Positions 55,617 through 64,000 of a DNA stretch of 64,000 nt are shown here, one piece after another. Source of the DNA: Psychrobacter submarinus (GTDB lineage: Bacteria; Pseudomonadota; Gammaproteobacteria; Pseudomonadales; Moraxellaceae); contig NZ_CAJHBQ010000002.1 in assembly GCF_904846685.1 (NCBI RefSeq), positions 124,001 through 188,000 of the forward strand. The letters are read 5' to 3'. Made by a program: the position numbers and the translations under genes. Every line of letters starts with the position of its first letter. Position 1 is the first letter of the stretch. Under the pieces are notes generated by a model. The model was not told the DNA's origin, did no database searches, and saw only the letters and a program-made list of their open reading frames with translations.

Positions 55617-56363
55617 ATGACGACTATACTGAAACAAAAATTTGTGATAAAACAATCAGCAATAAGTCTGCTGACGTTTTTTACTATAACAACGGTTGGG
55701 AGTTTTATGCTAGCGGCTCATGCGGCTCCTATTTATAAAGTCGTTGATGAGCGTACCGGGCAGGTAACCTTTACCGATAGTCCGCAGTCGTATGAGCAGC
55801 AAGCGGACAAGCAGATCAGCCAAACGGGTATCAGTACTGGCAGCACTACTAGCAATAGCAGTAGCGTTAATGCTGCTAGCGGCAACCGTGCAGATACTAG
55901 CGTAAATAATAAGCAGACCAGTCAACCGGCAGCAGTACCAAAACCGACCCTGCAAACCGCCGTCAATTACCAGCTGACTATGATTGAGCCAAAGGCTGAG
56001 CGCGCTTATCAGCGTCCAGGACAAATTATCACCGTGAATTTACAACTGAGCCCAGCGCTGCAAGCCGGTGATAGCATCAGTATCTATCTAGATGATACTT
56101 TGATCTCGCAAGGCATAACCGCATCTATCGCTACAATCGACCTCAACCCAGGAGAGCATACGATTCAGGCGATAATAAAAAATAGCGCAGGACAGGTTGT
56201 CAATCGAATTAGCCGCAGCGTTTATGTCATTCAAAACACGGCAATATTAAGACAAAAAAAGCAACTTGCGCAGCAGCTGCAAGCCTATCAGCAACTGCCT
56301 TGGCAACAAAAACTATTACTGAAACTTCGTCAAAAAGAGAGTATCAATAACGATAGCCAATAA
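55617..56363 (+). CDS. DUF4124-domain secreted protein
   Basis: A 248-residue protein with a signal peptide (LLTFFTITTVGSFMLAAHAA) followed by the DUF4124 pattern APIYKVVDERTGQVTFTDSPQ at about 37-57. A Ser/Asn/Thr-rich linker follows, and the region from about 118 to 215 (IEPKAERAYQRPGQIITVNLQLSPALQAGD, then LNPGEHTIQAIIKNSAGQVV) looks like an immunoglobulin-like beta fold. The C-terminus is Gln- and Lys-rich. DUF4124 proteins often lie near glnA and ntr genes in this lineage. The cellular role is unknown, and location is periplasmic or outer-membrane-facing. Confidence 0.85.
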   Translation: MTTILKQKFVIKQSAISLLTFFTITTVGSFMLAAHAAPIYKVVDERTGQVTFTDSPQSYEQQADKQISQTGISTGSTTSNSSSVNAASGNRADTSVNNKQTSQPAAVPKPTLQTAVNYQLTMIEPKAERAYQRPGQIITVNLQLSPALQAGDSISIYLDDTLISQGITASIATIDLNPGEHTIQAIIKNSAGQVVNRISRSVYVIQNTAILRQKKQLAQQLQAYQQLPWQQKLLLKLRQKESINNDSQ

Positions 56364-56684
56364 GTTACTGGGCTGAAGTGTGCTGAACTGAAGTGAACTG
56401 GGTTTTATTTTCTTATTCAATTTAATTGTCAGCGCGGCTATCATTGAACTACTCATTAATGGTGTGCTATTATTCTTAATAAATCTATCGTGGGTTTAAT
56501 TGATTGGTCATGTTATTTTTATAATGAATATTGTGACCAATCTTGCAACTTCCAGCACGATATAAAATAATACTGGTAAAGCGCATGAGCTGGTACTCCG
56601 ACACTCTCATCTGTGCCTAATTTGTTTGTCAAAACATATAATGACAATCCTTATCACTTATTGTCGGAGTTGCAGGAGTTCACC
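56364..56684. other. intergenic region with a 9-bp inverted repeat
   Basis: A 321-bp spacer. The inverted repeat GATTGGTCA (56502-56510) and TGACCAATC (56534-56542) is perfect and surrounds a 23-nt AT-rich loop. It lies about 140-180 bp before the next start codon. No other structure seen. Confidence 0.55.
56502..56542. repeat. perfect 9-bp inverted repeat
   Basis: GATTGGTCA and TGACCAATC are separated by a 23-nt AT-rich spacer. It could be an operator dyad or an RNA hairpin; no T-run follows. Confidence 0.6.
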
Positions 56685-57131
56685 ATGCCCACCAGCTCTC
56701 ACTTGGCAGCTACCCAGTATAGCTGCTCTTCTATATATACTCGCCACTACCAGCCGCGTCATCTGCTAGCTTTGCAAATCATTCAGCAAATACATCAGCT
56801 TAATCTGCGTCCACAACACATCACCCGCATGCTCGGTTATCCGTCTAAGCATACTCTACCTGCCTGCGAGCGCTTGCGGCATGTATTGTCGAGCCCCTAT
56901 TTAGGGTTAGATGGCAGTTATATTGATGGGCGCTTTACAGCGCAGGAGTTTTTAGCCAAGCTGTTCTTTGCGGTACAGATCGACTATGAGACAGTCGAAG
57001 ATGACCTAGCTCACATTCAGTATCAACTAAGTATTGAAGCTGATAAGAGAGCGAATACTGACAGTGAAACGGATACTGTTAGTTCGCAGCAGAAGTGCTC
57101 AAGGGTAGAGCTAAAGACTGACTATAGTTAA
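56685..57131 (+). CDS. small hypothetical protein
   Basis: A 148-residue protein of unknown function. I chose the ATG at 56685 because AGGAG lies six bases upstream; a GTG 24 codons earlier is weaker. The middle (HLLALQIIQQIHQLNLRPQHITRMLGYPSKHTLPACERLRHVLSS) looks helical and could hold a helix-turn-helix, and the next part (LDGSYIDGRFTAQEFLAKLFFAVQIDYETVEDDLAHIQ) resembles conserved cytosolic proteins of this group. No signal peptide or membrane helix is seen. It converges with the 57225-58127 gene over a hairpin. Confidence 0.7.
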   Translation: MPTSSHLAATQYSCSSIYTRHYQPRHLLALQIIQQIHQLNLRPQHITRMLGYPSKHTLPACERLRHVLSSPYLGLDGSYIDGRFTAQEFLAKLFFAVQIDYETVEDDLAHIQYQLSIEADKRANTDSETDTVSSQQKCSRVELKTDYS

Positions 57132-57159
57132 GCCCACTGAAAGCAAGTTAAGTGGGCTT
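57130..57159. terminator. hairpin between convergent genes
   Basis: AAGCCCACT pairs with AGTGGGCTT over 9 bp around a 12-nt loop. The left arm begins at the stop codon of the small hypothetical gene. There is no strong T-run on either strand, so termination is only likely by position. Confidence 0.5.
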
Positions 57160-57224
57160 GAAGTATAGAGTAAGAAGGGATGCACTTGACTGCGAACTAA
57201 ACAATTGGCTGACTAATCAGTCAC

Positions 57225-58127
57225 TTAGTAGCTGACCATAGGTTCGGTACTAGGGATAGTACTTGCTATGTTAATTCGATCGGCGGTAGCGGCATCAGTT
57301 ATGGAGAGCGAGATAGGGGCGGGCATAGCTGGAGTCAGCTCTTGTCCGCGGCAAACATCATCGCTTGGATCTAAGGATTTGTACTGCTCATAATAGCTGA
57401 CTGCCAGCTCTTGCATCGCTAGACTAGCGGCTGAGTCATTGGCGTTGACAAAAGTTTCGCGCGCTTGCTCAAGCCAGCGATCCGCCATACGAAAGTGAGA
57501 GCCTGAGCTACGAAACCCATGCTCGCAGTGGTCGGCGGCAGCCCACACTAAACTGACCTCACTAAAAGCAAGCTCGCGCGGCGCACTAGCGATACCGCCG
57601 CTATCTTTGAGGGCGCTAATATTGGCCCAAAGATCAGGGCGCATCAGTGCTGAGGTCTCAGGAATATCAGTCATCAAATCTAGCTTATCTTCTTGGCCCT
57701 CTTGTAAAGCCTGTAAAATCATTTGTGCATCATTAAAAGCGTAGTCACCAGCGGCAGTCGTGCTATTAATACTGTCTTCGTGATTGGCATAATTGAGCCA
57801 AGCCTGCGCCTTATAAGCAAAGTACTGCTGCTCGGCGTTCATGCTAGCGAGCTGATACTCTTTTAGCTGTAACTGCATACAAGCGATTGCGCGCTGGCGA
57901 GGACTTTGGAAGGTGGTATAGCGAGACGCTGGCTCATTATTATCAGCGTTATCGTTGCAGTAGTTAGCAGTTGTTACTGGACTGATCTTCGCGTTTTCAT
58001 TGAGCGAGATAGACGCTTGTGCGGAGGTAAGGGTAGTCAGTCCTAGTGCTAGTAGTAGTGAGGATGACAAGCTTACTGAGAGCATCGCTGCTCTCAAAGG
58101 TGGGCGTTTATTTACTATAGTAGTCAT
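57225..58127 (-). CDS. secreted protein of unknown function, last gene of the DUF11 operon
   Basis: A 300-residue protein with a signal peptide (SSSLLLALGLTTLTSAQA). The mature part is largely helical: LKEYQLASMNAEQQYFAYKAQAWLNYANHEDSINSTTAAG, then a conserved stretch ELAFSEVSLVWAAADHCEHGFRSSG, and ARETFVNANDSAASLAMQELAVSYYEQYKSLDPSDDVC. Cysteines are present in several places and may form disulphides. This helical type of region also occurs in front of OmpA domains in related bacteria, but no OmpA domain follows here. It lies 41 bp downstream of the 1767-residue surface protein on the same strand. Confidence 0.75.
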   Translation of the reverse strand: MTTIVNKRPPLRAAMLSVSLSSSLLLALGLTTLTSAQASISLNENAKISPVTTANYCNDNADNNEPASRYTTFQSPRQRAIACMQLQLKEYQLASMNAEQQYFAYKAQAWLNYANHEDSINSTTAAGDYAFNDAQMILQALQEGQEDKLDLMTDIPETSALMRPDLWANISALKDSGGIASAPRELAFSEVSLVWAAADHCEHGFRSSGSHFRMADRWLEQARETFVNANDSAASLAMQELAVSYYEQYKSLDPSDDVCRGQELTPAMPAPISLSITDAATADRINIASTIPSTEPMVSY

Positions 58128-58168
58128 AGAGCAGACCTTAAATTAAGGTAAAAGTAATGTTAGATGGC

Positions 58169-61100
58169 TTATAAGGTAGAGTTAGGATCTAAGCGTGGGT
58201 TAGTGCTCGTATCATTACCTTTAAATAAGTCTTCGTCAAACTTAAATCGTAATCTAAAGTAAGCGCCCTGCTGAGTCGTGTCGTCATAAGCGATGTCGTC
58301 ATCTTCAAAGCCCATAAAGTTATAGCCAAGTGATAACCAGAGGTTAGTCATCGGGCTGTAGCCAACTTCAGCGCCAAGCATGTAGGACATGTCATCGGCT
58401 TGCTCATTCCAGTAAGTGCCGGCCTGTAGGCCAATATCCCAGCGCTCAGTTAAGTCGTATAGACCTCGACCATATAGAGCATGGGCAGTGTTATCGCTAC
58501 TGATGCCATCAGCACTAAATTTAGTATATTTACCGGCATAACGACCAGACAAGGTAAGCGGGCGAGTTGGGTGATAGTTACCATTCCATGACCAGATAAT
58601 CGCATCTTTTTGATAGGTATCGTTGCTAATATTATTATCGTCTAAACGATATTCAAGTTTGGCGAGCATATCGAGCTGATTGCTATCATAGTCACGATAA
58701 GCTGCGCCTAACTGGAAACGATTGATAGTACGATCACCATCATCATAATCTACTTGTGAGTAGATGTCTTTAGCAAGCAAAGTTATCTCATCAGTGTAGC
58801 GATAAGCAATACCAGCGCTACCGAGTAGCGTATCGCTAGTCTCGCCCCAACGTTTCTCTAAGCGACCTGATACCTTGTAATCTTCCTGCGCTAGGTACTC
58901 AGCGCCTACGCCTAATGCAGTAGCGGTGTTTTCCGACTCACCTTCTAAGGATTCGACACGCTCAAATAACGTGCTTAGGGTCAAGCCTTCTTGCACGTAC
59001 CATTTGTTTTTGAGGCCAATAGCGGCTTCTGCTTCGCGAGCGCTGATCGCATCGCGCATACGGTATTCGCTATAGACCTTACCATCTTTCATGTAGTTGG
59101 CGTCAAAACCAAATACCGTGCGTTGACGCTCTTCGGTATCATCAAGGCCGTAGCTGCCAGATAGGCTATTGATTAGATCATGACGAGCATATAAACGGCC
59201 CAAATTACCAAGCGGCGTCTCACCACCGATAGAAGTAGCATTGCGCTCACTGTTATCGATATCTTGCTCGTATTCTGCAAATACTAGCGAGTTATTGAGC
59301 TTCGGCAGGCGCGCGGTAATACGAGCGCGGGCAGTAGTGCCTTCGATGTCCTTATCCGCATTGCTAACACCATTCAGTGCTGACTGGTTGATAATGTCAT
59401 CGTTAAATAACGTATCGTCAGTGACGTCTACGACATCTGTGGCAGCTTGAGTGTTGCGCGAGGCGGCTGTCGCGTCTTGTTTATAGTAACGGACACCAAT
59501 CTCGCCGACGACATTAGTGCTGAGGCGCTGCTCGATACTGGCAAGCACTCCTTGACGGCTCGCTTCGGTAGTATGGTCTTTAGTGCGCACGCCTTCTAGT
59601 TTAAGCGCGGTCTTTTTATCATTGATGAGATGCGCGACCTCAAAGCCTGACTCTTGACGACCAGCAGTCTGCGGAGAAGCACCAGTGACAAAGCCTTCAT
59701 CTGTATCATTATAATACGCTTTGGCGCGAGTGTTTTTCTTATCATCATAATCCAGCTCTACGCGTAGCGCATCGCCGTCAGCGTCTTGAATATCTAGTTT
59801 TTCAGCATTGATCTGATTGCTAGGCTGGAAGTTTGGATTATCAGCCTTATTCATCGCATATTCAGCGACCAGCTTTAGCTTGTCATTCATCTTGATAACG
59901 GTATTAACACTAGCAAGCTGTTCTTTATTAAGCGGATCATCACTGTTGACATAGCTGCCGCCGATAGCGACTTTATCCGTAAGCTGATGCTTAACGGCTA
60001 CGCCGCCAACCAAATAATCGTCACCACCTTCGTCGACTTCTACCGTGACGCGTAAATAGATAGGATTACCCGCTAAGTCTTGGCTAGCGATAGGCGATTT
60101 CAAAAATAAGCTGCGGCTGATTGGGTCAATCTCATAATCTGCAAAACGCGTGAGGGTCTCACGGTTGACGATTAAGCCAGGGTTATTACGGTCGCGAGTG
60201 ATCACTTCGATAGTTTCTGAGTTCTCTAACACGGCATCGAAGTCTTCAGCTAATGGGTAGGGACCTGAGATACCTAAACCGCGAGTTTCATTAACGCGCT
60301 GTGACGTGCTGGTCTCAGCGGCAAAGGCAGTCACACGCGTATTATCATCTTCATACTGGGCTTTCAGGCCCGTCAAAGTACGGTTGTACTGACCAAGCTT
60401 GATGCCTTCATCATTATCAATTTGCGTTTTTAGATCGCCGTACATGGCGAACGAGCGGCCTTTATCAACGCGTACATAGAGCTTGCTAGTTGACTGCGCG
60501 TCAAAACCTTTGGCTGAAGAGTCGCCGTAGACCGGATAATACTCGCCAGGCTCGATATCACGGAACAGGCGCTCGCCTTTTTTATCGCTGTCATAAGCGA
60601 GCGTTAATAGATAATCACCGCGTACTTTGCCTTTTAGGAACATAGCGGCGCGGCCTGAAGCGGCATAATCGTCATTACCTGATATCTCATGAAGCTCTTC
60701 TTCAAAAGCGCCTTGAGCGTCAGTGATTTGACCGCCATCAAAGTCTTTAAGCGAGATCGCACCTTCGACAATACCGACCGCGATCAGTGGACGTAGCTGC
60801 GCGGTAAACTGTAGCGGAATCACTTGTTTTTTGCTACCGGTATCGATGACCAGCTCGCCTTTACCCGGTACGCTTGGCGCGGTGACGGGTATCAGTAGCT
60901 CACCACCATTGACGGTAATCTGGGTGCCTGCCGCTTCTTTACTACCGTCTTTTAGGTTGATACGGCCGATATTGGTATCGATAGTAATCGGCGTAGAGGC
61001 GACATAAGGACGACCATCACGATCTTTTAGGCTGATGACGATTTGATATTCACTCATGCCATCGGCTGGGACTAAGCTATCTTGAGTACGATAGTCAATC

Positions 61101-63472
61101 GCTTGCAAGCTATCGGGCGTCAAGACGTTGATCGTCTTCTCAGAGATGACTTTGCCATTGACGTCAGTTGCCACGCCGCGCAAGGTGTTGCTGCCGCGCT
61201 TCAAATCAACCGCGTAATAGTCAAAAGCGGTTACTTTTTGCTTTTCTTGCTCGGCGGTTTTACCGATTTGCTGCTCTGATACGGCTTTGCCATTAGCATA
61301 AAGGGTAAAGCTGCTGCCTAGTGGCGCTTGTACTTGTACCATTTGCTTATAGCTGCTGAGCTGCTGGCCTTCGCTTAGATTAATAAAGGCAACATCGTTA
61401 TTAGCAACCTCTTTTAGAAACTCTTCGAGTACTTTTTCTTTCGGTTGAGTGATAGTATTGACTTTTAGGTCGATACGTTCGTTAGCTGGACTGACCATCT
61501 CATTGACGATAGCTGAATCACATTGGATACCTTGATCTAGCGCGTCGTTAGACTTACAGCCGCTGGCATCGACGTTATCATCGTAATCGCGATCGTAGAT
61601 AGGCTCTAGATCTAGCTTGCTCTTAATCGCTTGCTCAAGCGCGTTATTTTTTGCGCTGATAGACTTACTACGAGCGATGAGCTCTTCGTTTAGACGCTCA
61701 GTGCTATCACCCATACCGCCGACGATACCGAAATCGGCACGGTGCAGCTCGCCATATTTCAAATCGACGAAACGGCTACCAGCATCGCCAGTATTACGGT
61801 TGCTTTGAATCACTAGTTCTGTAGCGTTTGGAATAGTGGTGCGATCGACTTTTAACACGTGCGTCTTAGCGCTGACACCATAGAAGTTATACTTACCTTC
61901 AGGGTCGGTGACGATGAAGTTACCGTTTTCCATATAGATGCGCACACCTGCCACGCCAAGCTCGCCGTCTTCTTTTTGCTGGATGCCATCGCGGTTGATA
62001 TCGTGGTAGACCTTACCGATGATGATACCGTCAGTGTTCATCACGCCGCGCTCAACCTCAATCTGCCACTGCGCTTCTCTTGAAACAATACTTTGGCCTT
62101 GCTCGTTATTGGCTACAGCGATAGCGCGGTTGATACCGTCGCCGCCTAGTGCAGAAGCACCGACCAATACGCGATAAGTGACATTTTTAGTCTCGCCAAC
62201 AGCTAGTGTACCTAAGTTTAGAACTTGATATTTGCCATCCGCTTTAAACTCAGTCGTCTGTGCCTGATTAATATCAAGATCGGTATCCGCATCGCCAGCG
62301 CCTTGAGTGATACGAGCACTGCCCTCGATGTAGGCAAAACCTCGAGGCAGAGCATCTTTTAACTCGACATCGTAGGCAGTCGCTGCACCGTTATTGGTAA
62401 TGTTAATGCTGTAGTTGACATAATCACCAAGCTCGGCAGTTTTAACGTCACCTTCTTTAGTGACTTGTAGACGAGCTGACTGATCCATCACAGTGATGTT
62501 GCTACTGATATTGCTATCGATGTTAACGCGATCACCCTCTGGCGTGATGCAGGCATCAAGCGTTACCGCTAGGGTATCGCCTTGCAGCGTCTGAATGATC
62601 TCATCATCAATAGCATTAGCATTGTTTTGGGTAGGCGCCGCGACTTGATATTTACCTGTGTTGTCGCCCGTCTCTGTGGCTTTTAGAGAGTACTTATCAC
62701 CGGTAAGCTCTGAGGTAATCGTTATCCACACTTGATCTTTAGCATTAGGCTGCACGTTACACTGTGCGTAATTGGCTTCAACAAAAACATTTGAGCCGAC
62801 TTGCGTAGTATTTTGAGTGGTGTCAAAGTTTTCATCCGTAAAACCAATACTTGGTCTAATGATAGTTAGTTTATCAGTCGCTGCAGCGGTCACCGACTCA
62901 TCTTGGACGACGACTGCACCGATTTTGATCTCAGCAGTATCGTCACTAGCGGCGTTGCGATCGGTTAACGCCTGTACGATAAGCTGAATACTCTCGGCTT
63001 GACCCAAGGCAATTTGAGCAGTTAATCCGTCTAAGGCCAGCTGTTCATCAGTATCATCTATAATGCCATTATTGTTTATGTCTTGATAAACAACAAAGTT
63101 AGACAAAGTATTCGGGTAGTCGAAGCTGACAATAACGTCTTCATCATACGTGCCGTTATTCGATAGTACATTAATCCACTGAGCTGTATCGCCAGCATTG
63201 ACAGTCTGCAGGGGAGGCTCAGTGATACTGACGTCATACTCAGGGAGCGTCAAGGATTTAAAGCTGACCTGATTTGAGGTGCCTGTTTGCGTGCTATTGC
63301 CGACTTTATAATTGGTCTGTGCAATGTTATTAATCGTTGTTACGCCCACGCCATCTTCGGCATGAGCGATATTTGCTTGCATAAGTAGCATCGAGGCTGC
63401 TAACGTCGTCAGTGCAGTTAGTGCACCTGTACGGTTACGAGGGTTACGAGACGAAAATACAGCTTGACGCAT
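58169..63472 (-). CDS. large DUF11/SdrD-B outer-membrane barrel surface protein
   Basis: The 1767-residue protein begins with a signal peptide ending AHAED (about 39). An EF-hand-like loop DINNNGIIDDTDE lies at 131-143. A DUF11 domain follows (about 336-465; LQVTKEGDVKTAELGDYVNYSINITNNGAATAYDVELKD), then an SdrD-B-like domain (482-585) with GKVYHDINRDGIQQKEDGELGVAGVRIYMENG. A further extracellular-type segment reaches about residue 900. The C-terminal half is repetitive beta-strand sequence typical of an outer-membrane barrel, ending YFRLRFKFDEDLF. A role in adhesion or biofilm is inferred. It is flanked by a similar protein and a secreted partner. Confidence 0.85.
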   Translation of the reverse strand: MRQAVFSSRNPRNRTGALTALTTLAASMLLMQANIAHAEDGVGVTTINNIAQTNYKVGNSTQTGTSNQVSFKSLTLPEYDVSITEPPLQTVNAGDTAQWINVLSNNGTYDEDVIVSFDYPNTLSNFVVYQDINNNGIIDDTDEQLALDGLTAQIALGQAESIQLIVQALTDRNAASDDTAEIKIGAVVVQDESVTAAATDKLTIIRPSIGFTDENFDTTQNTTQVGSNVFVEANYAQCNVQPNAKDQVWITITSELTGDKYSLKATETGDNTGKYQVAAPTQNNANAIDDEIIQTLQGDTLAVTLDACITPEGDRVNIDSNISSNITVMDQSARLQVTKEGDVKTAELGDYVNYSINITNNGAATAYDVELKDALPRGFAYIEGSARITQGAGDADTDLDINQAQTTEFKADGKYQVLNLGTLAVGETKNVTYRVLVGASALGGDGINRAIAVANNEQGQSIVSREAQWQIEVERGVMNTDGIIIGKVYHDINRDGIQQKEDGELGVAGVRIYMENGNFIVTDPEGKYNFYGVSAKTHVLKVDRTTIPNATELVIQSNRNTGDAGSRFVDLKYGELHRADFGIVGGMGDSTERLNEELIARSKSISAKNNALEQAIKSKLDLEPIYDRDYDDNVDASGCKSNDALDQGIQCDSAIVNEMVSPANERIDLKVNTITQPKEKVLEEFLKEVANNDVAFINLSEGQQLSSYKQMVQVQAPLGSSFTLYANGKAVSEQQIGKTAEQEKQKVTAFDYYAVDLKRGSNTLRGVATDVNGKVISEKTINVLTPDSLQAIDYRTQDSLVPADGMSEYQIVISLKDRDGRPYVASTPITIDTNIGRINLKDGSKEAAGTQITVNGGELLIPVTAPSVPGKGELVIDTGSKKQVIPLQFTAQLRPLIAVGIVEGAISLKDFDGGQITDAQGAFEEELHEISGNDDYAASGRAAMFLKGKVRGDYLLTLAYDSDKKGERLFRDIEPGEYYPVYGDSSAKGFDAQSTSKLYVRVDKGRSFAMYGDLKTQIDNDEGIKLGQYNRTLTGLKAQYEDDNTRVTAFAAETSTSQRVNETRGLGISGPYPLAEDFDAVLENSETIEVITRDRNNPGLIVNRETLTRFADYEIDPISRSLFLKSPIASQDLAGNPIYLRVTVEVDEGGDDYLVGGVAVKHQLTDKVAIGGSYVNSDDPLNKEQLASVNTVIKMNDKLKLVAEYAMNKADNPNFQPSNQINAEKLDIQDADGDALRVELDYDDKKNTRAKAYYNDTDEGFVTGASPQTAGRQESGFEVAHLINDKKTALKLEGVRTKDHTTEASRQGVLASIEQRLSTNVVGEIGVRYYKQDATAASRNTQAATDVVDVTDDTLFNDDIINQSALNGVSNADKDIEGTTARARITARLPKLNNSLVFAEYEQDIDNSERNATSIGGETPLGNLGRLYARHDLINSLSGSYGLDDTEERQRTVFGFDANYMKDGKVYSEYRMRDAISAREAEAAIGLKNKWYVQEGLTLSTLFERVESLEGESENTATALGVGAEYLAQEDYKVSGRLEKRWGETSDTLLGSAGIAYRYTDEITLLAKDIYSQVDYDDGDRTINRFQLGAAYRDYDSNQLDMLAKLEYRLDDNNISNDTYQKDAIIWSWNGNYHPTRPLTLSGRYAGKYTKFSADGISSDNTAHALYGRGLYDLTERWDIGLQAGTYWNEQADDMSYMLGAEVGYSPMTNLWLSLGYNFMGFEDDDIAYDDTTQQGAYFRLRFKFDEDLFKGNDTSTNPRLDPNSTL

Positions 63473-63531
63473 ATTCGGTAATCCTACTTATGAAAGAAAA
63501 TATAATGGATATAAAGATAAAGGGTAAAAGG

Positions 63532-63562
63532 GGAGTTTTCTTAACCAGATTAAGAAAACTCC
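63532..63562. repeat. perfect 13-bp inverted repeat between DUF11-operon genes
   Basis: GGAGTTTTCTTAA and TTAAGAAAACTCC pair without mismatch around CCAGA. It lies 60 bp before the 1767-residue gene and 20 bp after the stop of the preceding gene. On the minus strand CCCCTTTTACCC follows, so it could be a weak terminator or an mRNA-processing hairpin that sets different expression levels. Confidence 0.8.
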
Positions 63563-63581
63563 TTTGATCATGAATTAATAA

Positions 63582-64000
63582 TTATGGAGTTGAGTTAGTA
63601 CCTGTCTGAGAGATCTTGGCAGAGAAATAGATAGTACCAACTTCTTGACCCGTTAGGGTATCAAACGTACCACCGATATTCTGACCTGATATGTTAGATG
63701 ACGCCGGATCTGAGTTATTTGACGTAGTAGACGAAAAGTCGCCTTCATAAGTCAAAGTTTCAGCCAAAGTATCAGATAGAACGACACTAGTGATCTCAGT
63801 ATTAGAGAAAGTATTCGTAGCCTCTAACTTGTAAAATGCACACTGATCAGCAGTAGCAGTCACGTTAGTCGTTACCCAGTTGCTTATCGATTGTGGATCA
63901 GTACCACAAGCTGCCGCTGCTTGGAATTTGAATAAATCAATACCTTGCATGGTTGTCGTTGACTCAGCACTAACATCGACAGGAGCAGGTGTACCATCTA
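63582..64000 (-). CDS. DUF11-like surface protein, C-terminal part (partial, start outside window)
   Basis: An open frame on the minus strand runs from the window edge to a stop codon at 63582, about 139 codons. It has no start inside the window, since it continues before the first internal Met (MQGIDLFKF). The visible sequence (VTTNVTATADQCAFYKLEATNTFSNTEITSVVLSDTLAETLTYEGD) resembles DUF11-type repeat domains like those in the next gene. It ends TGTNSTP without an LPXTG or barrel signature. It is separated from the large gene by 109 bp with a perfect hairpin, and the two probably form one operon with 57225-58127. Confidence 0.8.
   Translation of the reverse strand, partial: DGTPAPVDVSAESTTTMQGIDLFKFQAAAACGTDPQSISNWVTTNVTATADQCAFYKLEATNTFSNTEITSVVLSDTLAETLTYEGDFSSTTSNNSDPASSNISGQNIGGTFDTLTGQEVGTIYFSAKISQTGTNSTP

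Noticed and set aside
1..64000. CRISPR array, tRNA or rRNA genes, phage attachment site
   Set aside because: No regularly spaced repeats, cloverleaf sequences, rRNA segments or integrase genes were seen.

Overview
The window reads as a chromosomal segment of a gammaproteobacterium of the family Moraxellaceae, most likely Psychrobacter. The protein sequences, the pairing of a low-molecular-weight phosphatase with murB, the DUF4124 gene behind glnA, and the moderate G+C content with AT-rich intergenic spacers all fit. The assignment rests on recognising protein families, not on a database search. Most of the DNA is ordinary housekeeping sequence, with a few accessory or mobile parts.

Layout. 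1-2.7 kb: an M16 peptidase pair (one gene cut by the window edge) and a tiny lipoprotein. 3.1-9.4 kb: ftsY, ogt, yebC, a voltage-gated-type K+ channel with a C-terminal zinc ribbon, an ABC1/UbiB-type kinase and aroQ. 9.8-13 kb: a cold-shock protein, a DEAD-box helicase bracketed by two small mobile repeats, and a SafE-type membrane protein with ccoS. 13.1-18 kb: ydcF, murB, a phosphatase, hslR and ilvA. 18.2-22.2 kb: an intact IS30-family element lying directly upstream of arsR-arsC-arsH-arsB. 22.3-30.8 kb: rpiA, argF, alr, dnaB, pdxA, rsmA and apaH. 30.8-41.3 kb: a Gcr-type membrane protein, two acyl-CoA dehydrogenase paralogues, a PAS-EAL protein, rsmE and metF. 41.4-46.3 kb: ahcY behind a SAH riboswitch, a BtuB-like receptor and a decayed IS630 element. 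46.4-53 kb: an MscS-type channel, an AlkA-like glycosylase, a Smr protein, and trpC-trpD-trpG. 53-57.1 kb: a long glnA control region, glnA, a DUF4124 protein and a small hypothetical gene. 57.2-64 kb: a secreted protein, a 1767-residue DUF11/SdrD-B/beta-barrel surface protein, and the end of a related protein cut by the window edge.

The most unusual signal is in the intergenic DNA. A family of short non-autonomous elements with terminal inverted repeats GGGCGTGTTGAACATTC (264-290 bp) or GGGCGTGTCC (59-170 bp), flanked by TA, occurs at least six times. The long form folds into two adjacent internal hairpins. Two 290-bp copies, about 28 kb apart and in opposite orientation, are almost identical, which points to recent movement. 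One copy splits trpG from trpD. Another lies between a near-consensus sigma-54 promoter with NtrC-like sites and glnA, so it would sit in the glnA leader RNA. The SAH riboswitch upstream of ahcY-metF belongs to a known class and links methyl-cycle enzymes to their metabolite.
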